Below are positions 1 through 5,463 of a DNA stretch of 5,635 bases, piece after piece. Below the pieces are notes generated by a model. That model was not told the DNA's origin and ran no database searches. It saw nothing but the letters and a program-made list of their open reading frames with translations. Position 1 is the first letter of the stretch. Each line of letters begins with the position of its first letter. A program made the position numbers and the translations under genes. The stretch covers positions 47,568 through 53,202 of the forward strand of contig PAFS01000021.1 of NCBI GenBank assembly GCA_002705325.1. The letters run 5' to 3'. The stretch is from Gammaproteobacteria bacterium (GTDB lineage: Bacteria; Pseudomonadota; Gammaproteobacteria; Pseudomonadales; Litorivicinaceae).

Positions 1-1
1 T

Positions 2-1072
2 GTTCATTTTTTGGGGATTCGTTCGAGAACGACGCTAACACGGGATATTTTTGAAGCCGCCGATAAGTTGGTTGCAGTCGGGTGTTACTGCATCGGTACC
101 AATCAAGTCGACCTCACGGCTACGACCGAGCACGGCATCGTCGTTTTCAATGCACCGTACTCAAATACGCGCTCTGTTGCTGAGCTCGTTCTGGCAGAAG
201 CAATTCTGTTGCTTCGAGGTATCCCAGAAAAGAACGCAAAAGCACATCGCGGTGGCTGGGCAAAGACTGCGAATGCCTCATTTGAGATTCGCGGTAAGAC
301 ACTCGGTATCGTTGGTTATGGATCCATCGGATCCCAACTGTCGGTAATTGCTGAGAGCCTCGGCATGCGGGTGATTTTCTACGATGTGGTGTCGAAACTC
401 CCCCTCGGTAACGCATCACAAATTCCCTCACTCGAGGGACTGCTTGGTCAGGCGGACATTGTGACGCTTCACGTGCCAGATCTCCCATCGACTCGTAACT
501 TGATGGATCAAGAGCGGATCAGTCAGATGAAGGCTAAGAGCATTCTGATTAATGCATCGCGAGGTACCGTGGTCGATATCGATGCACTCACCAAAGCACT
601 GGAAGAAAAGCACCTGCTTGGCACGGCAATCGACGTGTTCCCAACCGAACCAAAGTCAAATAATGATGAGTTCGTCTCGCCTCTGCGTGGATTTGATAAC
701 GCCATCCTGACCCCTCACATCGGTGGATCAACGCAAGAAGCCCAAGAAAATATCGGTGTTGAAGTCGCTGAAAAGCTTGTTCGTTACTCAGATAATGGAT
801 CAACACTGACAAGCGTGAACTTCCCAGAGGTGGCATTACCGCCACACCCAAACCATCACCGGCTTCTGCACGTGCATGAGAATCGGCCAGGTGTGCTCTC
901 GGCCATCAACTCAGTTTTTGCGGAGAATCACATCAATATTGGATCTCAGTTCCTACAAACATCAGACAAAATTGGTTATGTCGTGATTGACGTGGACCGA
1001 GACTACTCAGACATGGCGCTCGAGAAACTCTCTGAAATCGAAGGAACAATTCGCTGCCGCGTTTTATTTTAA
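2..1072 (+). CDS. serA: D-3-phosphoglycerate dehydrogenase, 5'-truncated by the window edge
   Basis: Oxidises 3-phosphoglycerate to 3-phosphohydroxypyruvate with NAD+, the first and feedback-controlled step of serine synthesis in the cytosol. About 356 codons are visible. The frame stays open through base 2 and reads VHFLGIRSRT, matching E. coli SerA from about residue 54, so some 53 N-terminal residues lie outside and the TTG at 11 is internal. Visible parts, in E. coli numbering: the nucleotide-binding glycine motif GIVGYGSIG (bases 308-334), and the catalytic triad Arg240 (NASRGTVVD), Glu269 (DVFPTEP) and His292 (TPHIGGSTQ). A C-terminal ACT domain follows from about base 855. The serine-binding His344 and Asn346 (HENRPG) and Asn364 (INIG) are all kept, so serine inhibition is expected. 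Full length would be about 409 residues, against 410 in E. coli. It is convergent with the next gene. Motif matches are seen; the numbering is from memory. Confidence 0.96.
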   Translation, partial: VHFLGIRSRTTLTRDIFEAADKLVAVGCYCIGTNQVDLTATTEHGIVVFNAPYSNTRSVAELVLAEAILLLRGIPEKNAKAHRGGWAKTANASFEIRGKTLGIVGYGSIGSQLSVIAESLGMRVIFYDVVSKLPLGNASQIPSLEGLLGQADIVTLHVPDLPSTRNLMDQERISQMKAKSILINASRGTVVDIDALTKALEEKHLLGTAIDVFPTEPKSNNDEFVSPLRGFDNAILTPHIGGSTQEAQENIGVEVAEKLVRYSDNGSTLTSVNFPEVALPPHPNHHRLLHVHENRPGVLSAINSVFAENHINIGSQFLQTSDKIGYVVIDVDRDYSDMALEKLSEIEGTIRCRVLF

Positions 1073-1081
1073 GCGATCGAA

Positions 1082-1114
1082 GTAAATCCGGCTCCACCAT
1101 AGGGGTCGGCTTAC
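1082..1114 (+). terminator. Hairpin just after serA, possible terminator without a T-tract
   Basis: CCGGCTCC (1088-1095) pairs with GGGGTCGG (1102-1109) over 8 bp including two G-U wobbles, with a 6-nt loop ACCATA. A small internal loop follows, then GTAA/TTAC adds four more pairs. It begins 9 nt after the serA stop, the usual place for a terminator. No run of T follows on the plus strand (next is CGTAACCGCC), so it is not a canonical intrinsic terminator. It could instead protect the mRNA 3' end or act with Rho. Pairing is seen; function is inferred. Confidence 0.4.
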
Positions 1115-1137
1115 CGTAACCGCCCGGCAATCTGACC

Positions 1138-1163
1138 GCGACGAGACAACCGGATCTCGCCGC
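1138..1163. repeat. Short GC-rich inverted repeat
   Basis: GCG-A-CGAGA (1138-1146) faces TCTCG-C-CGC (1155-1163). Eight of nine positions pair, with one A/C mismatch, and the loop is 8 nt. It is the second of three hairpins behind serA. No T-tract lies on either side. A degenerate REP-like element or part of a Rho-type termination region is possible, but no second copy occurs in this window to test that. Confidence 0.35.
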
Positions 1164-1201
1164 CAGTTATCCACCATACTCATCAATTTGCTGATTACAC
1201 C

Positions 1202-1273
1202 AAATAAAAGCCCCAAGACTAGAGATGCGTAAGGTGCTCAGTTTACTTGCGCATAATTTATAGATTCTGGGGC
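1202..1273 (-). terminator. Two-storey hairpin with T-tract, probable terminator of the orphan gene
   Basis: On the minus strand the outer arm GCCCCAGA (1273-1266) pairs with TCTTGGGGC (1218-1210), leaving one bulged base. It is followed at once by TTTTATTT (1209-1202), the layout of an intrinsic terminator. The 47-nt interior is not an open loop. It can add CTA/TAG (1219-1221 with 1261-1263) and contains its own 9-bp stem, plus-strand ATGCGTAAG (1225-1233) with CTTGCGCAT (1246-1254), with one wobble and a 12-nt loop. It ends 81 nt beyond the orphan stop codon. On the plus strand no T-tract follows. A structured RNA is an alternative. Confidence 0.55.
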
Positions 1274-1354
1274 ACAAAATCTAATTTGCAGGTGAAAATC
1301 ACAGCCTCGTCGCTTGGCTATATGCTCCCCTTCAAATGGCTATATTTCATTATT

Positions 1355-1960
1355 TTAAAATAGCTTCATAACCTGACGTGCCCCTCCGACTAGGCTTAAC
1401 TCATTCCATAAATGCCCGCCTTTACGTTGAGGTAGTCGGTCATAATTTAATTCCCCCAAAGTGAAATACTTACCATCAAATTCTGAGTCATATTTTGGAG
1501 GCTCAGCAGCCTGACCTTTCTTGACGTTCTTATGAAATATAGGAATCTTTCCAATCACGCGTCCTTTTTTGTCTATCCTCAAATTCGACTCGTTTTGGAG
1601 ATATTGGCGACCAGACATTCCACCTGTACCCCAGTGGTTCTCTTTAAATATCAAAACGCCATCAGTGGTCACATTCACAATCCCCACATTTGCAACGTAT
1701 GCGTAATCACTTCCGAATTTTGCAATCCAATACATACAATTCACCGGCTCTGAAAGGGTCAGTGCTGAATAACCCGAAAAATCGTAGGCAGTAGAGCCAG
1801 ATGAGGACATCAAATCTCGCATAGCACTCGAATCCATCACTGCGAACTTCAGAATACCCCCACTGGGTTTATCGAGTGTTTTAGTACTCTTTAATTCAGC
1901 GTAGGCGAGAGTCGGTATGACTATTGCGCTAAGCACCAATTTCAAGATCGAGTTCTTCAT
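1355..1960 (-). CDS. Hypothetical exported protein, 201 residues, not recognised
   Basis: I do not recognise a family. The N-terminus is a textbook Sec signal peptide: a Lys-containing start MKNSILK, a hydrophobic core to about residue 17, and AYA at 19-21 as a likely signal peptidase I site before EL. This leaves about 180 mature residues in the periplasm, outer membrane or outside. There is one Cys (in NCMYW, about residue 75) and no lipobox. The mature part is rich in Gly, Tyr, Ser and Lys, with alternating stretches suggesting beta strands (YAYVANVGIVNVTTDGVLIF) and no further membrane segment. The ATG at 1960 has only a weak Shine-Dalgarno (GGA, 1969-1967); the signal peptide supports this start. 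The gene stands alone and converges on serA. Its G+C is about 44% (hand count over 1381-1920), against about 51% in sampled operon lines, and it holds one GATC site. Acquisition by transfer is inferred. Confidence 0.75.
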   Translation of the reverse strand: MKNSILKLVLSAIVIPTLAYAELKSTKTLDKPSGGILKFAVMDSSAMRDLMSSSGSTAYDFSGYSALTLSEPVNCMYWIAKFGSDYAYVANVGIVNVTTDGVLIFKENHWGTGGMSGRQYLQNESNLRIDKKGRVIGKIPIFHKNVKKGQAAEPPKYDSEFDGKYFTLGELNYDRLPQRKGGHLWNELSLVGGARQVMKLF

Positions 1961-2086
1961 GGCTTATCCAAACATATACTTTGAAATATTTTGCAGACTT
2001 GGTTCTTTAAATATCTCTCGGGATCGGCGCACCCGCTCAGATACACTCATCAAACCTAGCTCCACCGAATTTCCTCTGTCGAACCA

Positions 2087-2105
2087 TGACATGTGCGTGA
2101 CATGT
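2087..2105. repeat. Tandem TGACATGT pair, 11-bp period
   Basis: TGACATGT occurs at 2087-2094 and again at 2098-2105, an 11-bp step that puts both copies on the same face of the helix. Each contains the palindrome ACATGT. It lies about 127 bp upstream of the orphan start codon. The spacing suits a regulator-binding site, but no known operator is recognised, so the role is a guess. Confidence 0.4.
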
Positions 2106-2112
2106 AACTTAA

Positions 2113-2160
2113 ATCAAAACGGCTCACCGCCGGAGTGTAGAGCTTGTGAGAAATTTTGAT
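2113..2160. repeat. Long imperfect inverted repeat downstream of fba
   Basis: ATCAAAA (2113-2119) pairs with TTTTGAT (2154-2160) and CTCAC (2123-2127) with GTGAG (2146-2150). The two stems are separated by an unpaired CGG/AAA internal loop, and the hairpin loop is 18 nt. On the minus strand the distal arm reads GTGAGCCGTTTTGATTTAAG, so the T-rich end could help stop transcription from the tkt-gap-pgk-fba operon 50-97 nt after the fba stop. It could equally be a binding site for orphan-gene control. Pairing is seen; function is not. Confidence 0.4.
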
Positions 2161-2180
2161 TAAGCAAGTGCTGAGAACTC

Positions 2181-2201
2181 GGGGAGACTCATGGCCTCCC
2201 C
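2181..2201 (-). terminator. GC-rich hairpin just after fba, possible terminator
   Basis: GGGGAG (2181-2186) and CTCCCC (2196-2201) form a perfect 6-bp stem with a 9-nt loop, starting 8 nt after the fba stop codon. On the minus strand it is followed by GAGTTCTCAGC, not a T-tract, so intrinsic termination is doubtful. It may act as a 3' stabiliser or together with the inverted repeat further on. Confidence 0.4.
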
Positions 2202-2209
2202 AATCATGA

Positions 2210-3274
2210 TCAGGAAATCCTTGGATCCAGTTCCCCTTCTAAATACCGATCGGCCATCGCTTCGAGGCCAAGCACCTTGATCTTTGAAGCTTGGCCAGCA
2301 CAGCCAAAAGCCTCATAACGTGCTTTGACGATATCGCTCATCGCTCTCGTTGCCTCTTTGAAGTATTTCCGCGGATCGAATTCAGTTGGATTCTTCGCCA
2401 GGTAACGACGGATCGCACCTGTCGATGCCAAACGTAAATCCGTATCGATATTTACCTTGCGAACACCATACTTAATGCCTTCCTGAATCTCCTCGACTGG
2501 TACACCATAAGTTTCTGGGATTTCTCCGCCAAACTCATTGATGATCTGGAGCCAGTCTTGGGGAACAGAACTCGAACCATGCATCACCAGATGCGTATCT
2601 GGAATCCTTTGATGGATCGCTTTAATACGGTCGATCGCAAGAATATCTCCAGTCGGTGGTCGTGTGAACTTATACGCACCGTGTGATGTTCCGATCGCAA
2701 TCGCCAATGCATCAACCTGTGTCGCTTTCACAAAATCAGCCGCCTCATCAGGATCAGTCAGCATCTGATCATGAGACAAGGTCCCTTCTGCGCCAACGCC
2801 ATCTTCTTCGCCAGCTTGACCGGTTTCTAGTGAACCCAAACAACCAAGCTCTCCCTCAACTGAGACGCCGCAAGCATGTGCCATCCGAGTGGTTAACGCG
2901 GTGACTTCAACGTTGTAGTCATAGCTTGCAGGAGTTTTCTGATCAGCCATCAAAGAGCCATCCATCATGACTGAAGAAAAGCCCAATTGAATGGATTGCT
3001 GACAAACATCAGGGGATGCTCCATGGTCCTGGTGCATACACACCGGAATATGGGGAAACTCTTCAATGGCCGCTTCAATGAGATGACTTAAGAAGCGGCT
3101 ACCCGCATATTTTCTCGCACCAGCCGAGGCCTGTACGATCACGGGCGCATCGACGGCATCTGCGGCTTCCATGATTGCGCGCATCTGCTCAAGATTATTC
3201 ACATTGAACGCTGGAACGCCATACGCTTCCCCGGCAGCATGGTCCAGCATTTGGCGCAAACTGATTAAAGCCAT
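2210..3274 (-). CDS. fba: Class II fructose-1,6-bisphosphate aldolase, IIB type
   Basis: Reversibly cleaves fructose-1,6-bisphosphate to dihydroxyacetone phosphate and glyceraldehyde-3-phosphate in glycolysis and gluconeogenesis; family members in autotrophs (CbbA) also serve the Calvin cycle. It is a zinc-dependent TIM barrel of 354 residues, complete. Visible motifs: GVPAFNVNN (19-27), the catalytic Asp and zinc His in HQDHG (81-85), the VEGELG turn (139-144), zinc His198 in GTSHGAYKF, zinc His232 with phosphate-binding GSSS (233-236), and NIDTD (275-279). The 354-residue length and segments such as [12 protein letters not shown] recall the Pseudomonas-type IIB enzymes rather than E. coli FbaA (about 359 residues, IIA). 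The ATG at 3274 has a strong Shine-Dalgarno 5 nt upstream and follows pgk by 9 nt. It is the last gene of the operon. Confidence 0.96.
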   Translation of the reverse strand: MALISLRQMLDHAAGEAYGVPAFNVNNLEQMRAIMEAADAVDAPVIVQASAGARKYAGSRFLSHLIEAAIEEFPHIPVCMHQDHGASPDVCQQSIQLGFSSVMMDGSLMADQKTPASYDYNVEVTALTTRMAHACGVSVEGELGCLGSLETGQAGEEDGVGAEGTLSHDQMLTDPDEAADFVKATQVDALAIAIGTSHGAYKFTRPPTGDILAIDRIKAIHQRIPDTHLVMHGSSSVPQDWLQIINEFGGEIPETYGVPVEEIQEGIKYGVRKVNIDTDLRLASTGAIRRYLAKNPTEFDPRKYFKEATRAMSDIVKARYEAFGCAGQASKIKVLGLEAMADRYLEGELDPRIS

Positions 3275-3279
3275 AAAGA

Positions 3280-3286
3280 CTCCTTA
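3280..3286 (-). promoter_or_regulatory. fba ribosome binding site overlapping the pgk stop
   Basis: On the minus strand TAAGGAG, a near-perfect Shine-Dalgarno, contains the pgk stop codon TAA and sits 5 nt before the fba ATG. The terminating pgk ribosome therefore covers the fba start signal, which suggests translational coupling. The site also fixes the fba start. Confidence 0.8.
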
Positions 3287-4441
3287 TGAATCGTTTCTGG
3301 ATTTCAACATCTGAACTGCCGGCAGCTCCTTCCCTTCCACAAATTCGAGGAAAGCACCACCGCCGGTTGAGATATAACTAATTTGATCGGCAATTCTAAA
3401 CTGACCGATCGCGGCCAATGTGTCACCGCCACCTGCGAGACTAAAGCCATTACTCGCTGCAATCGCCATCGATAAAGCGCGCGTTCCACCCTCAAACTGT
3501 GGGAACTCAAACACACCCACCGGCCCATTCCATAAGATAGTTTTGGCAATCGCCATTATACCGTGGTACGAGGCCTGTGTCTCTGGCCCAACATCAAGAA
3601 TCATGTCGTCATCAGCAACATCTTCAACTCGCTTAACTGTTGCCGTCGCATCAGCGGAAAATTCAGTGGCAACGACAACATCCACAGGTAATGGAATATC
3701 CACTTTCGACATCAATGCTTTAGCAGTATCGATCAAATCCGCTTCCATCAGGGATTTACCAGCAGGAAACCCTGCTGCCGCTAAAAAGGTGTTGGCAATC
3801 CCACCGCCAACGACGATTTGATCGACCTCGTTTGCAAGCTCTGTTAACACATCGAGCTTAGTCGACACTTTCGAACCACCCACGATGGCAACAGCTGGGC
3901 GCTCTGGGTTTGCAAGTGCTTTGCCGAGTGCATCTAGTTCGGCTGCCATCAATGGACCTGCGGCGATTTCTGGCGCAAATCGACCAACACCGTGCGTCGA
4001 TGCCTGAGCGCGATGGGCTGTACCAAACGCGTCCATGAGATACACATCGCAGAGAGAGGCCATTTTCTTGGAAAGTGCCTCGTCATCTTTTTTCTCGCCT
4101 TTCAGATACCTGACGTTCTCTAGCAAAACCAAGTCATCGGTTTGATCAAACCCGTCAATCCAATCTGTGATCAGGGGAACTTGTCTGCCCAGCTTGTCAG
4201 ACAAGGTTGTCGCGACAGGTGCCAAGCTAAACTCTGGCTCACAAACACCCTCTTCAGGCCGCCCTAAGTGACTCATTACAGCAACCTTTGCACCTTGTTC
4301 CAGTAACGCGAGAAGGGTCGGTAGTGCTGCATCGATGCGAGCTGTTGATGTAACCTGACCATCTTTTACCGGTACATTTAGATCCTGACGAACTAAGACG
4401 CGCTTCCCCTGCACATTCAAATCGGACATGGTTTTTATCAT
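3284..4441 (-). CDS. pgk: Phosphoglycerate kinase
   Basis: Interconverts 1,3-bisphosphoglycerate + ADP with 3-phosphoglycerate + ATP; cytosolic, monomeric, two-domain hinge enzyme. All 385 residues are present (E. coli Pgk has 387). N-domain substrate contacts seen: RQDLNVP (18-24, Asp20 and Asn22), Arg35, SHLGRP (57-62, His58 and Arg61), Arg111 in ENVR and Arg144 in TAHRAQ. The nucleotide domain has GGSKVSTK (188-195), GGGIANTF (212-219), NGPVGVFE (305-312) and GGGDT (337-341). Gln replaces the Ala usual in the VRADLNVP signature, at a variable position. The ATG at 4441 overlaps the gap stop as ATGA and has AGGGAG 8 nt upstream; the in-frame ATG at 4429 is too far from that site. Its product is the substrate of the SerA encoded nearby. 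Confidence 0.97.
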   Translation of the reverse strand: MIKTMSDLNVQGKRVLVRQDLNVPVKDGQVTSTARIDAALPTLLALLEQGAKVAVMSHLGRPEEGVCEPEFSLAPVATTLSDKLGRQVPLITDWIDGFDQTDDLVLLENVRYLKGEKKDDEALSKKMASLCDVYLMDAFGTAHRAQASTHGVGRFAPEIAAGPLMAAELDALGKALANPERPAVAIVGGSKVSTKLDVLTELANEVDQIVVGGGIANTFLAAAGFPAGKSLMEADLIDTAKALMSKVDIPLPVDVVVATEFSADATATVKRVEDVADDDMILDVGPETQASYHGIMAIAKTILWNGPVGVFEFPQFEGGTRALSMAIAASNGFSLAGGGDTLAAIGQFRIADQISYISTGGGAFLEFVEGKELPAVQMLKSRNDS

Positions 4442-5463
4442 TTGATTTGCTCCCTAGAAATGGACTGCCAATGCAGTAATAAATCAATGACACGATTGGA
4501 ATAGCCCCATTCGTTGTCATACCAAAATAGCAACTTCACCAGTCGCCCATTCACCATCAACTGCGTCGCATCAAAGATCGATGACGCTGGATGGTGATTA
4601 AAATCGATCGATACCAGTGGCTCTTCATTGACGGCAAACATGCCCCCTTGGATTTGCGACCAATGATGCATCGCATCCAGAATCTCTGTCTCTGTCACCT
4701 CACGGCTGAATTCGACCGTTAAATCCACGCATGATACGTTTTGTGTCGGAACACGCATCGAGAAACCCTGAATGCGCCCCGACAACTCTGGCATCACCCA
4801 CTCGAGCGCCTTGATTGCATTGGTACTGGTTGGAATCATTGAACTATGAGCGGATCGTCCACGGCGGGGATCACGATGGGCACTATCAATCAACACCTGA
4901 TCATTCGTGACCGCATGAATGGTCGTGTAAAACCCACGTTCAATCTCAACAGACCGTGTCAGGCCAGAGACCCCCAATGCCAGGCAATTGGTTGTGCAAC
5001 TTGCGGCTGAGATAACCTGATGTGATTCCTTCAGCTGATGGTGATTCAGACCAAACACCACCGTCAAATCGACATCCGGACCACCAGGAGCACCGATCAA
5101 GACCCGAGGAGCGCCCGCTCTAATGTGCGCATCTGCAGATTCGCGATTCGCAAACCGACCTGAACTCTCGAGGACAACATCGACTGGCGCCCCTTGATAA
5201 TCAATCGTGGATGGTGTTAGCGATTGAGTTAAAGCGATCGAACGACCATTTAGTAGATACCCACCTGTTGGATCGTTTTGAAAGACGCGTTCTGATCGTC
5301 CATGGGTGGAATCATAATGTGTCAAATGCACCAGACTCTCAGCATCTGCAGGATCGTTGATCAAAACCGGCTGAATTCGATCAAATAGGCCTCGCTCGGC
5401 AAGCGCGCGAACAACACAGCTACCGATCCGACCATAGCCATTAATTCCGAGTCGCCAAGCCAA
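4438..5463 (-). CDS. gap: Type I glyceraldehyde-3-phosphate dehydrogenase (erythrose-4-phosphate dehydrogenase less likely)
   Basis: Oxidatively phosphorylates glyceraldehyde-3-phosphate to 1,3-bisphosphoglycerate with NAD+; a cytosolic tetramer in this family. All 341 residues are present. Seen: Rossmann motif INGYGRIG (7-14), Asn36-Asp37 as expected for NAD+ use, catalytic Cys156 in SAASCTTNC, His183 in TTIHAVTND, phosphate-site Arg237 in RVPT, and Asn317 in YDNEWG. In many gammaproteobacteria the gene beside pgk is epd. Epd sequences I recall have HSAM(H/N)DQ after the catalytic His, whereas this has HAVTNDQ with the phosphate-binding Thr, favouring GAPDH; the C-terminal [14 protein letters not shown] fits either. 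Odd: SNASC is SAASC, the usual STGAA loop is STNAI, and CLAP is CLAL. The start is TTG, directly after the tkt TAA in the same frame, so no earlier start exists. Confidence 0.88.
   Translation of the reverse strand: MAWRLGINGYGRIGSCVVRALAERGLFDRIQPVLINDPADAESLVHLTHYDSTHGRSERVFQNDPTGGYLLNGRSIALTQSLTPSTIDYQGAPVDVVLESSGRFANRESADAHIRAGAPRVLIGAPGGPDVDLTVVFGLNHHQLKESHQVISAASCTTNCLALGVSGLTRSVEIERGFYTTIHAVTNDQVLIDSAHRDPRRGRSAHSSMIPTSTNAIKALEWVMPELSGRIQGFSMRVPTQNVSCVDLTVEFSREVTETEILDAMHHWSQIQGGMFAVNEEPLVSIDFNHHPASSIFDATQLMVNGRLVKLLFWYDNEWGYSNRVIDLLLHWQSISREQIK
4450..4455 (-). promoter_or_regulatory. pgk ribosome binding site inside the gap 3' end
   Basis: Minus-strand AGGGAG lies within the last gap codons, 8 nt from the ATG at 4441 and 20 nt from the alternative ATG at 4429. 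It decides for the overlapping upstream start and implies coupled translation of gap and pgk. Confidence 0.7.

Larger units (their letters stand above)
1073..1354. other. Convergent intergenic region with three successive hairpins
   Basis: This 282-nt stretch lies between the serA stop and the stop of the minus-strand orphan gene. I see no supportable gene. It holds three inverted repeats in a row: 1082-1114, 1138-1163 and 1210-1273. It also has an interrupted palindrome GTGA-AAA-TCAC at 1292-1302 and two copies of TGGCTATAT at 1315-1323 and 1337-1345. The hairpins near serA are GC-rich, while the right half is AT-rich like the orphan gene. The most likely role is transcription termination from both sides. 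Confidence 0.6.
1961..2209. other. AT-rich spacer between the orphan gene and fba
   Basis: This 249-nt region should hold the promoter of the minus-strand orphan gene and the end of the fba transcript. I see no convincing -35/-10 pair. Minus-strand TATATG near 1975 is a poor -10 without a matching -35. Related words CTTTGAAATAT (1979-1989) and CTTTAAATAT (2005-2014) lie 26 bp apart. Further out are the tandem TGACATGT copies, the imperfect inverted repeat and the fba-proximal hairpin listed separately. A plus-strand frame (from ATG 1959 or earlier, to 2159) runs across it; I do not call it a gene. Confidence 0.55.

Noticed and set aside
11..13. TTG at 11 as the serA start
   Set aside because: The frame is open to base 2 and encodes the conserved VHF before LGIRSRT; about 53 N-terminal residues expected of SerA would be missing. 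The gene simply runs off the window.
147..851. Minus-strand open frames under serA (147-488, 428-613, 523-705, 588-851)
   Set aside because: They lie wholly inside the strongly conserved serA gene and encode no recognisable protein; they are shadows.
1202..1273. Integron attC site behind the orphan gene cassette
   Set aside because: The folded element and lone gene suggested a cassette, but I found no RYYYAAC / GTTRRRY core sites at the ends of the structure, and no integrase is present.
1210..1276. tRNA or tRNA-like gene from GCCCC...GGGGC pairing
   Set aside because: There is no T-loop consensus, no D-arm or anticodon arm in place, and the outer stem has a bulge. A terminator-like hairpin explains it better.
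1532..1753. Plus-strand 73-codon frame opposite the orphan gene
   Set aside because: It has no recognisable motif or ribosome site, whereas the minus-strand frame is longer and has a clear signal peptide.
1960..2050. Sigma-70 promoter for the orphan gene
   Set aside because: TATATG near 1975 on the minus strand lacks a -35 partner at suitable spacing, and other AT-rich words are equally weak, so no promoter is called.
3420..3821. Plus-strand 133-codon frame opposite pgk
   Set aside because: It is antisense to conserved Pgk motifs and its composition mirrors the pgk codons; no ribosome site or family resemblance.
2246..5242. Frequent CGATCG words as a cyanobacterial HIP1-like repeat
   Set aside because: The full GCGATCGC octamer is not repeated and the genes are gammaproteobacterial in type; the words reflect general GATC richness of the housekeeping genes.
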